Assembly: GCA_037893245.1 (NCBI GenBank) | Contig: JBAIAA010000445.1 | Span: 1 to 64,000 of the forward strand | Direction of reading: 5' to 3' | Source of the DNA: Crossaster papposus | Lineage: Eukaryota; Echinodermata; Asteroidea; Velatida; Solasteridae | DNA length: 64,000 bases | In this document: positions 20,674 through 29,914 of the stretch, piece by piece | Numbering within the stretch: the first letter of the stretch is position 1 | Layout of the letters: the number at the start of each line of letters is the position of its first letter | Notes under the pieces: generated by a model | What the model saw: the letters and a program-made list of their open reading frames with translations, nothing else | Databases searched by the model: none | What the model was told of the DNA's origin: nothing | Made by a program: the position numbers and the translations under genes

Positions 20674-21313
20674 CGTGATTATGATCATATAACGAAAAAA
20701 GAACAAAAACAGTTAGGAATACTTAAAGTGTGCGACATGAAGGGGTTTATGTTGGCATAGAGCTTTAACGGACAAGGGTGAACACTCACCCTACAAATAG
20801 GGCTGTAATTGGCTCTTGTCCTGTGTCTTATTTTGTTGCCATTATCTTATCTCATCTTGTCGCCTGTAATGGTTACAAGATTATAGACAAAATGGAACAA
20901 ATAAATACAGCCCTATTTGTAGGGCTAGGTACACACTAGGCCAGACTGATGAATTTACATTTGCTCTATCCTTTCAATGGTCAAAATGACACCTTCCGAG
21001 TAAAAACAAATGACATTTTTCTCGTTCATTTTGACCGAGAAAGCGACATTTAATCGGTCGCAAAATTACCGAGAAGGAATCAATTGTTACCCGGAAATGA
21101 GGTGAGCATAGCATGTAGAAATGGCGATTGTGTATAGTTATGGGCCTCTAGTCATGACCAAATAAATTCGAGTTACAAAGGGACTCGATCAACCTATTTG
21201 TAGGGTTACGACTGAATCTTAAATTATATTTGCTTCTATCCCTTCCATGGTCAAAATGACACTTTTTGGTCGAAAAAGTGACATTGTACAGACTGCATTG
21301 TACATGTACATGT
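20674..21313. repeat. Type A TRIM upstream spacer, left of the Polinton
   Basis: The first part matches 47365 onward (TRIM 5' flank) and 21015-21308 matches 1-310. It has the hairpin AGCCCTATTTGTAGGGCT at about 20910. It ends in ACATGTACATGT, next to the Polinton; the spacer resumes at 37376. Confidence 0.8.
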
Positions 21314-21367
21314 AGTAGTAGGGAATGTGCCGTATGTAGACCAAATCTTAAAAAACTCAATTTTGTC
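21314..21367 (+). repeat. Polinton left terminal inverted repeat
   Basis: Fifty-four bases identical to the reverse complement of 37322-37375. Just inside, a related segment (AAATCTTAAAAACTCAATTT) repeats part of the TIR once more at the left end only, followed by TCTAACAAAAAAAAACTCAC, which also matches inside the right end. Confidence 0.95.
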
Positions 21368-21503
21368 AAATCTTAAAAACTCAATTTAGTCTAACAAAAA
21401 AAAAACTCACTCTTTTTAAAAAACAAAAAGAGATTTGGTTTATCTTGGTTTACTCTCAAAAAAAATTAAATAAAAAAATTATTATAATACTTATATATAA
21501 ATC

Positions 21504-24500
21504 ATGATGACGAAACCAACACCAATAGGATATGGGCGTTGGTCTAAATCAACCTTGCAACAATATGTGGAGCGAAATAATATCACGATCTCAGGGCGGA
21601 GCCTACGTCGGAACTATATCGACGCTATTAGAATAGAAGAGAATAAATATAAAAACTTGAATCGCAAGAAACTAGATGATCTCAAACAAATCGTAGACGA
21701 CGAAGAGTTACAATTTACGCCAACTGGTAAACTAGGTCGATTTTTACGAAAGGATTTAATTTTAGCGATTAAATCGTATAAAAACCCCGATAGCTTTAGA
21801 GAGGCAAATTTTGAAGTACATAGAGCTTTTAGTAACAGTTATAGAAACTGGGAGCTGACGCCTAGGTTGTTTAACAACGACGTAGAGCAATTCTTTAATA
21901 CACACGTGAAGCAGATTGAAAAAATTGTTACGTCGGAGCTGAGAGATCTATCGACCATAAAAGTTCAATTAGGATTTAAAGCGAAATACGATAAAACAAA
22001 TCAAGACGGCTTAGTAGAAACCAGCGCTTTTACCTTTTTTAGTAAAAAGCTAGTTGTTTTAAACGAGAGTCAGATAAAACAAACGGTAAAAGATCAAATC
22101 TTTAAAATAAAAGAAAAACACGCCAAAAATACCACTCAAGGATCGGGTTGGAACCTCGTTAAAATACTCGCGTTTTATATTAACATAGATCGTTATAGAC
22201 CTATGAGCGGAAACTCTTATATAAAATTACCGCAGTTTTTAGTAAACAAAAAGGCTTTTATTAACGTCAGAAACAAAGACAACGAATGTTTTCGGTGGTG
22301 TTTGAGAGCCGCTCTCGGAAAGTATACCGACAAAATAAAACAACGTGTAAAAGACCAACCCGATTTTAAAATTCACGAAGACAGAACATCAATTTACGAT
22401 AAAAACGATGGATTAAATTTTAAAGACGTAGACTTTCCTACTCCAATCAATCAAATAGAAAAGATAGAGAGACAAAACAATCTGAGTATAAATTTTTTTG
22501 CGTACGAAGAGGCTAAAGAAGTACGACCGTTATATTTATCTAAAAACGCCAACGACCCCGCAGTCATAAATCTGTTGTTGTTTTCTTCAGACGACACAAA
22601 TCACTATTGTTGGATAAAACATATATCTAGAATATTTTTTAACCAAACGAAACACCAGCATAAAACATACGTCTGTTTCAGATGTTTGGCACACTACAAC
22701 ACACGAGACAAGTTGGACAGGCATACGCAAGATTGCGAGGGGACAGATAAGCCACCATCTAAGGTCGTCTTTCCAAAAGGTTTTAACGACGACCCTCCGA
22801 TATTAAAATTAAAAAATCACAAGTTTGCGCAAGACGCACCATTTGTCATTTACGCCGATTTTGAATCGGTATTAAACAAATTAAAACCTGAAGAGGCAAA
22901 CACGCAAGAGACTCAAGTTCACAAAGCTTGCGGTTATTCGTTGATCGCTTTAAGGTGTGACGGTAAAGTTAAATTTCAAGAGACCTACAGAGGAACAGAT
23001 GCCGTGACCAAGTTCTTAGACTCGACGTTGTATTTAAGAGACAAAGTAAACGAAGTTTTTAAAAAACCCAAACCCATAGACTTTACCACAAGTAACAACA
23101 TCGAGCACCAAAACGCAGACACGTGTTGGATTTGCGAGAAGTCAATATACCCCAACTACTCTTCAAACTGTCAGTGCCCTATACCGAAAGAACCTCGCAC
23201 TGACGAAGAACAAGACGAATATTGTTACGTAAACAAAAAAGGATATAAGGAAAACAAATGTCTAAAGTGTAAAAAACGTATCAACAAATTTAGAAAGGTT
23301 AGAGATCACTGCCACATCACGGGTAAATACAGAGGAGCCGCGCACGCTTTTTGTAATCTAAAACTGCAGGTGGTACCGGATAAAACCCCAATACCAGTCA
23401 TCTTTCACAATTTACAAAATTACGACGCTCATTTAATCATGCAAGGTTTGTCTAATACTGAAGAAGATATCGATTTTATTCCCAGCAACTCGGAAAAATA
23501 CATTTCGTTTTCGATCGGTCAACTGAGATTTATAGACTCGTTTAAATTTATGGCAGCGTCGTTGGAAAAATTAGTCAACACGTGTCCCAAAGAGGCGTTT
23601 ACTCTACTCAGAGAACGCTATAAAGATCAAAATGTCGACCTACTCTTACAAAAAGGTGTTTACCCGTATGAGTATATGGACTCGTTCGATAAGTTTGAAG
23701 AGACGAGCTTACCAAGCATCGACAACTTTTATAGCAGCCTCAAAGACTCGAATATCTCGCAAGACGATTATTCTAAGGCTCAACAAGTGTGGAACGAATT
23801 TAACGTCAAAAACTTGGGCGAATATCACGATTTGTACGTGACCACCGACGTATTACTTTTAGCAGGTGTGTTTGAAAATTTTAGAAAAATGTGTAAAAAG
23901 AACTACAAGTTAGATCCCGCTAACTATTATACCTCTCCTGGGTTATCGTGGGACGCGCTATTAAAACACTCGGGAGTTGAGCTCGAGTTATTGACCGATG
24001 TGGACAAACATCTGTTTTTTGAAAAAGCAAAAAGAGGAGGACTATCGAGCGTAGGTGGTGCTAGGTACTACAAAGCAAATAATAAATATCTACCCGATTA
24101 CAATCCAGACGAGTCATCGTCTTACATCATGTATCTCGACGCCAACAATTTATACGGTTGGGCAATGAGTCAGTATTTACCCTACGCCGATTTTGAATGG
24201 GTAAAACCCAAAGAATTTACGACGGAAAGCATCATGTCAATCTCAGAAACGTCCGATATAGGGTGTCTGTTGGAGGTAGACTTAGATTATCCAAACGCTT
24301 TGCACGATTGGCACAATGATTTTCCGCTTGCACCCGAAAATATCAAAGTACCCAAAGAGTGGTTATCCGAGTATCAACTAGGGTTAACCGCAGTCGAGAA
24401 CAACGAATCTAAATTAATAGCCACTCTATACAACAGACGTAAATATGTCTTGCACTATAGATCGTTACAACAGTATCTAAATCTTGGTATGCAACTCAAA

Positions 24501-25427
24501 AAAGTACACCGCGTATTAAAATTTAAGCAAGCGCCTTGGATGAAAGATTACATAGACAAAAACACTCGGCTAAGAGCTAAAGCAACGTCTGACTTTGAAA
24601 AGGACTTTTTTAAGCTCATGAACAACAGCGTTTTTGGAAAAACGATGGAAAACGTGAGAAATAGAACGGACGCGTTTTTGCTCAGAGACGACCAAGTTTC
24701 CAAATATCAAGCGTTGGTGCGTAAACCGAGCTATAAACACACGACGGTTTTTACCGATTGCAATCTATCGTTTACCGAAATGTATAAGACCAAGACGCTA
24801 TTAAACAAACCTATTTATGCGGGGGTGAGTATTTTAGACCTCTCAAAAACTCTCATGTACGACTTTTATTATAACCACCTCAAAGAGACCTATAGAGACC
24901 GAGTAGGGTTACTTTATACCGATACGGACAGTCTACTCTTGAGCGTTGAGACGGACGATGTTTATGAAGATATACAAAAAGACTCGGAGTCATACGACCT
25001 GTCAAACTACCCCACCGATCACCCCTTGTACGACTCTAAAAACAAAAAGGTCATCGGTAAATTTAAAGACGAGTTTGGTGGAAAACCAGTCAGCGAATGT
25101 GTTTGCTTAAGACCAAAGATGTACTCGATTTTAACCTCTGACTCTAACCTTAAAAAAGCGAAAGGGGTCACCAAAGCAGTCACCGACAAACAATTAAGTC
25201 ACGAGCGTTATCTCGACTGTCTCAAAAAAAAAGAATCTCAGCTAGACACGATGACGTACATCAGATCAAAAAATCACATTTTGCACACCATTGAGCAAAA
25301 CAAACTGTCGTTGAGTCCTCTGGACACAAAGCGGTATATACTCCCAAACGGTTCGTCTACTCTAGCTTTTGGTCACTATAGACTTGGAGGTAACTCGGTG
25401 TCTGGAGGCACAACCTGGAGCTCTTGA
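21504..25427 (+). CDS. Protein-primed family B DNA polymerase of the Polinton
   Basis: 1307 residues; replicates the element in the nucleus. Exonuclease motifs: FVIYADFES (about 447), NYDAHL (about 638) and DLYVTTDVLLLA (about 776). Polymerase motifs: YLDANNLYGWAM (about 877), NNSVFGKTM (about 1040) and YTDTDSLLL (about 1138). N-terminal to these lie a possible OTU-like protease fold (NECFRW about 259, HYCWIKH about 369), a C2H2 finger (YVCFRC...H, 389-412) and, within the exonuclease region, an endonuclease VII-like Cys/His motif (VRDHCHITGKYRG, about 599). A TATA-like stretch lies just upstream of the ATG. The 3' end overlaps the convergent integrase gene by about 50 bases. Confidence 0.95.
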   Translation: MMTKPTPIGYGRWSKSTLQQYVERNNITISGRSLRRNYIDAIRIEENKYKNLNRKKLDDLKQIVDDEELQFTPTGKLGRFLRKDLILAIKSYKNPDSFREANFEVHRAFSNSYRNWELTPRLFNNDVEQFFNTHVKQIEKIVTSELRDLSTIKVQLGFKAKYDKTNQDGLVETSAFTFFSKKLVVLNESQIKQTVKDQIFKIKEKHAKNTTQGSGWNLVKILAFYINIDRYRPMSGNSYIKLPQFLVNKKAFINVRNKDNECFRWCLRAALGKYTDKIKQRVKDQPDFKIHEDRTSIYDKNDGLNFKDVDFPTPINQIEKIERQNNLSINFFAYEEAKEVRPLYLSKNANDPAVINLLLFSSDDTNHYCWIKHISRIFFNQTKHQHKTYVCFRCLAHYNTRDKLDRHTQDCEGTDKPPSKVVFPKGFNDDPPILKLKNHKFAQDAPFVIYADFESVLNKLKPEEANTQETQVHKACGYSLIALRCDGKVKFQETYRGTDAVTKFLDSTLYLRDKVNEVFKKPKPIDFTTSNNIEHQNADTCWICEKSIYPNYSSNCQCPIPKEPRTDEEQDEYCYVNKKGYKENKCLKCKKRINKFRKVRDHCHITGKYRGAAHAFCNLKLQVVPDKTPIPVIFHNLQNYDAHLIMQGLSNTEEDIDFIPSNSEKYISFSIGQLRFIDSFKFMAASLEKLVNTCPKEAFTLLRERYKDQNVDLLLQKGVYPYEYMDSFDKFEETSLPSIDNFYSSLKDSNISQDDYSKAQQVWNEFNVKNLGEYHDLYVTTDVLLLAGVFENFRKMCKKNYKLDPANYYTSPGLSWDALLKHSGVELELLTDVDKHLFFEKAKRGGLSSVGGARYYKANNKYLPDYNPDESSSYIMYLDANNLYGWAMSQYLPYADFEWVKPKEFTTESIMSISETSDIGCLLEVDLDYPNALHDWHNDFPLAPENIKVPKEWLSEYQLGLTAVENNESKLIATLYNRRKYVLHYRSLQQYLNLGMQLKKVHRVLKFKQAPWMKDYIDKNTRLRAKATSDFEKDFFKLMNNSVFGKTMENVRNRTDAFLLRDDQVSKYQALVRKPSYKHTTVFTDCNLSFTEMYKTKTLLNKPIYAGVSILDLSKTLMYDFYYNHLKETYRDRVGLLYTDTDSLLLSVETDDVYEDIQKDSESYDLSNYPTDHPLYDSKNKKVIGKFKDEFGGKPVSECVCLRPKMYSILTSDSNLKKAKGVTKAVTDKQLSHERYLDCLKKKESQLDTMTYIRSKNHILHTIEQNKLSLSPLDTKRYILPNGSSTLAFGHYRLGGNSVSGGTTWSS

Positions 25428-26374
25428 CTAACGAAACTTCGATTGGGACCTTTCTTGAGATAATAAAGAGTGGGCTGGTTGTCTACTTTGATCGCGCGAT
25501 CCAACCCAAAAACCTCGAGACTCCAAATAGGATCGGTCGCTCGCCTGCGTTCTCCTCCCTCTAACTCGCCAGGTGCGTAAAGATATCTAAAAATATTGCC
25601 TTTTCTCACCAACTCTTTTTCTACCTCTGAGGGAGAAGAACTCATTTGGCGAACTTGCGTTTCTCGCATGGCAAGCTTAGGAGTTAGTGGCTCGTAATCT
25701 TCCGTCGTTATCAATCTGGTGGTTTCATCGTTTAACGCCTTAATCACGTCGGGCAATCGTTTAACCCAGAGTCGCGATCTCTCCGTCGGATTAACAATCT
25801 CTGCAGCGTATTGATGACCAAACAATCTCTCTGCCAAAGTCTTGTTAAATCTTTCTACCACTGCCTGCGCTCTGTGGTTACCCGGTTCACCCACTTGTAT
25901 CGCGACTTTTTTCTCCTCCAGTTGCTTTTTAAAAGCACCGTGAAATTCTTTACCCGCGTCTACTTTTAACAGCTTGGGCCAAGTCAAAGGCGACCTAGCG
26001 TAAACTCGAGCTAAAGCGTCGGCCACTTGGGTACTCGTCTTGTTGGTCAAAGGTTCGGCCTCTTTAAAACGCGTGGCTACGTCTACGACCGTCATCGCGT
26101 ACTTGTATTCTTTTTTACCGACTTTATCGTAAGGTAAAAATAACAAGTCTATCTGGTGCATTTCGTTGGGAACAGCCATGGACTTGTTCAAACTCGTAGG
26201 CCGGGGTATATACGTAGGAGGCGGTAAATAAATTTGCCACAACGCTTGTTTTCTTAACCAATTTCTAGTTTCTTTTTTGGACGCGCCCGTTTTTTTAGCT
26301 AATTTTACAACCGCGCCTTCACCTTTCCAATAACCGGCGGGGCTATAATACACTTTTTTAAACTTTGTTTCCAT
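25376..26374 (-). CDS. Polinton retroviral-type (RVE) integrase
   Basis: 332 residues; joins the element ends to host DNA. The catalytic core shows D76 (MHQIDLLF), D139 (LLKVDAGKEF) and E174 (AVVERFNKTL), a DD35E spacing. Before it is a helical N-terminal region (AKKTGASKKETRNWLRKQ) like other Polinton integrases; after it a C-terminal part of about 130 residues ends VVPPDTELPPSL. It converges on and overlaps the PolB gene at its 3' end. Confidence 0.95.
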   Translation of the reverse strand: METKFKKVYYSPAGYWKGEGAVVKLAKKTGASKKETRNWLRKQALWQIYLPPPTYIPRPTSLNKSMAVPNEMHQIDLLFLPYDKVGKKEYKYAMTVVDVATRFKEAEPLTNKTSTQVADALARVYARSPLTWPKLLKVDAGKEFHGAFKKQLEEKKVAIQVGEPGNHRAQAVVERFNKTLAERLFGHQYAAEIVNPTERSRLWVKRLPDVIKALNDETTRLITTEDYEPLTPKLAMRETQVRQMSSSPSEVEKELVRKGNIFRYLYAPGELEGGERRRATDPIWSLEVFGLDRAIKVDNQPTLYYLKKGPNRSFVSQELQVVPPDTELPPSL

Positions 26375-26383
26375 TTTATTTAA

Positions 26384-26812
26384 CTAAACAAACTTATAAA
26401 CTAAAAAACCTACCAACGCCGTTCCTCCCAAAACAAACGCTAACTCGCCGGTCTTTTGGTCTTCACTAGGTGCGTAAAAATCAGCTAGAGTGGGCTCATG
26501 CTGCAGGCCCACGGGTAATTGTGCGTCTGAGCGAGTAACCGAGTTGTATTCCCTAAGAGCCTCGTCTATACTTTCAAAAGTCCTTTGGGCCTTCGCTTGT
26601 TTTTTGAGTCGATCGTTTAACCAATCTAGATACTTTACCCTCGCTATTTCCCAATTGTTTTTTGCCGTTGCCAGTTTTTCTAAAGCCAAGTCGTGTCTCT
26701 TGCGCTCTTTGTCTTGGTTTTGTTGTTTCATGCTCGAAAATAAAAAGTTGGATCCTGTGAAAGCTAAAGCATTAACTATAGCGCCTCCGATCATCATAGC
26801 GATGCTAGCCAT
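26384..26812 (-). CDS. Conserved small Polinton membrane protein
   Basis: 142 residues. A hydrophobic N-terminus (GGAIVNALAFTGSNFLF), a charged helical middle (KERKRHDLALEKLATAKNNW) and a C-terminal membrane segment (LAFVLGGTALVGFLVYKFV) preceded by DFYAPSEDQKTGELAF. I recognise this layout and the SEDQK-ELAF words from Polinton-type elements; function is unknown and a virion or assembly role is inference. It lies just upstream of the integrase on the same strand with a 9-base gap, and diverges from the 26849 gene across about 36 bases that must hold both promoters. Confidence 0.8.
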   Translation of the reverse strand: MASIAMMIGGAIVNALAFTGSNFLFSSMKQQNQDKERKRHDLALEKLATAKNNWEIARVKYLDWLNDRLKKQAKAQRTFESIDEALREYNSVTRSDAQLPVGLQHEPTLADFYAPSEDQKTGELAFVLGGTALVGFLVYKFV

Positions 26813-26848
26813 TTTTAAAATAAGTAAAGAAAAAATTACCTATAAAAA

Positions 26849-28267
26849 ATGATTAGCGACATAAACAACACGGTCGTAGAAAATATAGCGAGACTGATCA
26901 AACAAGACGTTTATTCCCAAGCTAAAAAAGTGCAAGCTGCTAGTGCTAAAGTGCAAGCTGCTAGTGCTAACAAGCTGGACTTAGATTTCAAGAGTCTAGA
27001 AATAGTAGTTAACGCGGTCGACCGCGGTTCTTTTACGGCTACTTTTCCAGATCTATTTAGCGACTATAAGTTACCCGTCGTTAAAACAGACGAGGTAATA
27101 AACAGATGGGAAACACAACCGTTGACTTTTTATCAAAATCAACTTAATTTTGCCATTTGGTGTAGTACCACCGGAGCCGGTTTAGGGTGGGATCTACTTT
27201 ATTCGGCGGATCTTCTGACGAGTGCCGTATACAGATTTCACGTTTATTTTACCGTTAGAAAAATAATGTCGTTTCTCAAATGTCCCATTCCGAACGATAA
27301 CGTATTTAATGCCGTAAACAACAACATAGATCGAGGGTCTTATATAGACGCGTGTAGATTTTACTCCGCAAATCCTAAAAACACTTGGATACAGACGATA
27401 GATCTCTACTCAGGTGGATTGGGACAGGCTTATGCTTGGGGTAAACCTTTGGGAGATTACGATACCACAGACTTAGGGATTAGTTACGGTAAATACGCGG
27501 GAGGAACTAAAATGGGGTTTGGCCCCTCGGATCCTCCTGGAGGATCTGGACGTTACAGCTCTCAAACGGTGACAAATTTGACACAAGACGACGCCGTTGG
27601 CTCGGCGTGGAAACGTTTTATAATCCAAGAGTCTCACTTTACCGACATCGGAATAGAAAAAATTAACGAATCTGTCAGGGCGTATGTTTACGCTCTGCTG
27701 GGGGCTCAAGCGCAAACAAAAACTAGTATTCTGACTCCGGGTACGGGGCTCGATGCCCAAACCCAGTTTGTTAATATCGTCGAAGGTTTGATATCGTCTC
27801 CGACCGATCTGGAAGAATCTATAACCCAATTTCAAGATTCGCTGCAATACGCCAGGAGTTCGTTAAACTTTGTGTTGGCAAAAGGATTATATCTCGTGCC
27901 TTCGAACATGCAATTGAGGGTCGGAACCCACGAAGGATATAACAACAATATACAGATCGCGACCGCTGAGTTGGCGTTGGGATTAAACTCAAAGATAAAC
28001 TCAAACATACCACCAACGCCAACTCTCGCAGTCGACCCACCACCCACGCCCACGCCCACGCCAACGCCAACACCCGCGGCCGTTGACCCACCCGCGCTTG
28101 TGCCAACACCCACGCCAACTCTCGCAGACGTTGACCCACCACCACCACCACCACCACCACCACCACCACCCGTTCAGAGAGATCCTCACGAATATGAAAA
28201 AACTTCGCTGATTGTCGGTACTTTAGCCATAGCAGGTATCTCATACCTGCTTTTAGACTTGTGGTAA
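26849..28267 (+). CDS. Conserved large Polinton protein with Pro/Thr linker and C-terminal membrane segment
   Basis: 472 residues. A globular part (about 1-380) has the pattern FAIWCSTTGAGLGWDLL and YRFHVYFTVRKIMSF that I associate with a conserved Polinton protein of unknown function. Then comes a Pro/Thr-rich linker (about 385-450, with runs of PT and twelve prolines), and a C-terminal hydrophobic segment (SLIVGTLAIAGISYLLLDLW). A short internal repeat (KVQAASA twice) sits at about 27-41. The linker plus tail anchor suggests a surface or membrane protein of the particle, as inference. The gene ends directly before a terminator-like hairpin. Confidence 0.8.
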   Translation: MISDINNTVVENIARLIKQDVYSQAKKVQAASAKVQAASANKLDLDFKSLEIVVNAVDRGSFTATFPDLFSDYKLPVVKTDEVINRWETQPLTFYQNQLNFAIWCSTTGAGLGWDLLYSADLLTSAVYRFHVYFTVRKIMSFLKCPIPNDNVFNAVNNNIDRGSYIDACRFYSANPKNTWIQTIDLYSGGLGQAYAWGKPLGDYDTTDLGISYGKYAGGTKMGFGPSDPPGGSGRYSSQTVTNLTQDDAVGSAWKRFIIQESHFTDIGIEKINESVRAYVYALLGAQAQTKTSILTPGTGLDAQTQFVNIVEGLISSPTDLEESITQFQDSLQYARSSLNFVLAKGLYLVPSNMQLRVGTHEGYNNNIQIATAELALGLNSKINSNIPPTPTLAVDPPPTPTPTPTPTPAAVDPPALVPTPTPTLADVDPPPPPPPPPPPPVQRDPHEYEKTSLIVGTLAIAGISYLLLDLW

Positions 28268-28308
28268 AAAAAAAAGCCTTCTGAAGCTAACAGAAGGCTT
28301 TTTTTTTT
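28266..28308. terminator. Bidirectional terminator-like hairpin
   Basis: Ten A, then GCCTTCTG, a 7-base loop, CAGAAGGC and ten T: a perfect stem that reads as stem plus U-tract from either side. It sits between the convergent genes 26849-28267 and 28307-28861, touching both stop regions. A transcript-end role is inferred by analogy with hairpins at mimivirus and virophage gene ends. Confidence 0.7.
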
Positions 28309-28861
28309 AAAGACGCTTTTGTAAATAAACAAAAATTAAAGTTCCGACTCCCACTATAAAGGCCCACACGTGTTCTCCCAACCATCCGACGGTTTTGCTC
28401 AATACGTTAAATATCCAACTCGCTATACCACCTAAAATTCCGGGCAAGGCGTCGAGCAGCTTGGAGCCTAGTTTAGCGAGCACGTTTGACAAGTGTTTTA
28501 GTTGCGACTGTATCCATTCTTTTACGTTACTCGAGTGAGACGGTGGTGCGGGCGCAGGCGCGGGTGTGGGCGCGAGCGCCGGCGCACCGACAGACAAAAC
28601 GCTATTTACTATCAAACCAATAGCCAAACTAAACGCCGTCAAAATGCTCGCGATGGTCACGCCTTGTTCTCTAAACAACGTTCTAATTTTTTCTCTCAAG
28701 GTCGTGTCACCATCTAACATCCTCATAATCGTTTCTTTGATCCTGTTCATCTGACTTCTGAGTTTTCTTTCGATGACAGATGCGAGTTCTAATCTAGCCG
28801 ATCTTTCTGACCTTAAGGCTTCTAATTTTTTTCTCAAGTCTGTTCTGTCACCGTCGCTCAT
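28307..28861 (-). CDS. Conserved Polinton protein with coiled coil and amphipathic membrane segments
   Basis: 184 residues. The N-terminal coiled coil leads into RIKETIMRMLDGDTTLREKI and RTLFREQGVTIASILTAFSL, words I recognise as a conserved Polinton family. Then come a hydrophobic segment (IGLIVNSVLSV), a Pro/Ala linker, and a C-terminal half rich in glycine, tryptophan and leucine (LPGILGGIASWIFNVLSKTV, WAFIVGVGTLIFVYL). The layout suggests membrane insertion, so it may be a membrane-active virion protein; the function is not established. It is part of the leftward gene block. Confidence 0.8.
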   Translation of the reverse strand: MSDGDRTDLRKKLEALRSERSARLELASVIERKLRSQMNRIKETIMRMLDGDTTLREKIRTLFREQGVTIASILTAFSLAIGLIVNSVLSVGAPALAPTPAPAPAPPSHSSNVKEWIQSQLKHLSNVLAKLGSKLLDALPGILGGIASWIFNVLSKTVGWLGEHVWAFIVGVGTLIFVYLQKRL

Positions 28862-28989
28862 TGATTCGGCGAGTTCCGCTTTGGTTTGAGTTATCTCATC
28901 GTCGAGTTGTCTGATACGCGCTAAATTTAGTTCGTAGTTGCCTCTCGTCGTTTGAAAGGCTTTGTTTAAACCCCTGATCTCTCTGATGG

Positions 28990-29631
28990 TTAAGCCTGTT
29001 TCTCGTTTAAGATCTTCGGCATCTCTGGGGATAAGCCCGTTTCTCGTTCTTCGATAAAACTGGTTTCTTGTTCTTGGATGAAAGTTTCGACCATTTCGTT
29101 CATAGCGCCGGCCGCTTTTGGAAGATCTTGCGTCGGGGTAGAACCTGGGTCAATCTGTTGTAGTTCTGTACTAAGTGGATTTACTTTATAATCTTTAAAA
29201 CCTAATTCATTTCTAATAAAATATATACCGTTGATGCCTAATGCCTTAGCATTTTTTTCGATGCTGCTTAATTTTAAAAATTTGTTGAGATTTTTTTCCC
29301 ACGTTAATCTTACTTTTCCCTTGTCGGTTACAAAATATAACGCGTTATCTTTTACTGTGAATCTTTCACGCGGCGGAACTATATCACTTCTTCCTTGACT
29401 TTGGTAAAAAGCTGTGACTTTTTCATTAATAATAAACATCTGGTTCCCTCGTTCTAAGGTATCCTCACGGGGTTGAACATCCTCACGGTCTTGAACAACA
29501 GCTGGATCTATCGTCGCCACAACGGCGATAGATCCAGCCATTGTGTTGCCGGGAGAGACATCAAGATTCTCTCCTGAATTGTCCTCTTCCTTGTAGACGT
29601 CTACCGGTTCAAACTCTCCACCTTCAGCCAT
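28990..29631 (-). CDS. Polinton acidic protein of unknown function
   Basis: 213 residues, acidic at both ends (EFEPVDVYKEEDNSGENLD; ETSFIEERETG). A compact middle part (about 85-155) contains FTVKDNALYFVTDKGKVRLT and ALGINGIYFIRNELGF. No membrane segment. It belongs to the leftward small-gene block, between 28307-28861 and 29655-29888. I do not recognise a named domain. Confidence 0.7.
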   Translation of the reverse strand: MAEGGEFEPVDVYKEEDNSGENLDVSPGNTMAGSIAVVATIDPAVVQDREDVQPREDTLERGNQMFIINEKVTAFYQSQGRSDIVPPRERFTVKDNALYFVTDKGKVRLTWEKNLNKFLKLSSIEKNAKALGINGIYFIRNELGFKDYKVNPLSTELQQIDPGSTPTQDLPKAAGAMNEMVETFIQEQETSFIEERETGLSPEMPKILNEKQA

Positions 29632-29654
29632 TTTATTATAAACAAATTAAAGTT

Positions 29655-29888
29655 TTATGTTGACTTTAATATATTTGGTGGAAGTATATTTTGCGATACC
29701 AGCCAGGTTTTTACATACATCGATCCACTTATCGTAGCCGTTAGTTTCGCTACATCTTCCACACTCAACTTGTCGAGATCGGCCGGTTTGATCCTCAACA
29801 GTTTTTTACTTAACATGGTAAATCCCACGCTTAACATAGAGATGATAGCGGCGTGATAGAGATTGTTGACGATGCTATTAGTATCCAT
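29655..29888 (-). CDS. Small Polinton hydrophobic protein
   Basis: 77 residues with two hydrophobic stretches (NNLYHAAIISMLSVGFTML and the C-terminal TATISGSMYVKTWLV). It is 23 bases upstream of the 28990-29631 start, on the same strand. Not recognised; a membrane role is inference. Confidence 0.6.
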   Translation of the reverse strand: MDTNSIVNNLYHAAIISMLSVGFTMLSKKLLRIKPADLDKLSVEDVAKLTATISGSMYVKTWLVSQNILPPNILKST

Positions 29889-29914
29889 TTATATACTATA
29901 TATATTTTATTTTT

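Noticed and set aside
27819-28244. Minus-strand ORFs opposite the 26849 gene
   Set aside because: Shadow of the Pro/Thr-repeat coding sequence; poly-Val or poly-Trp translation only.
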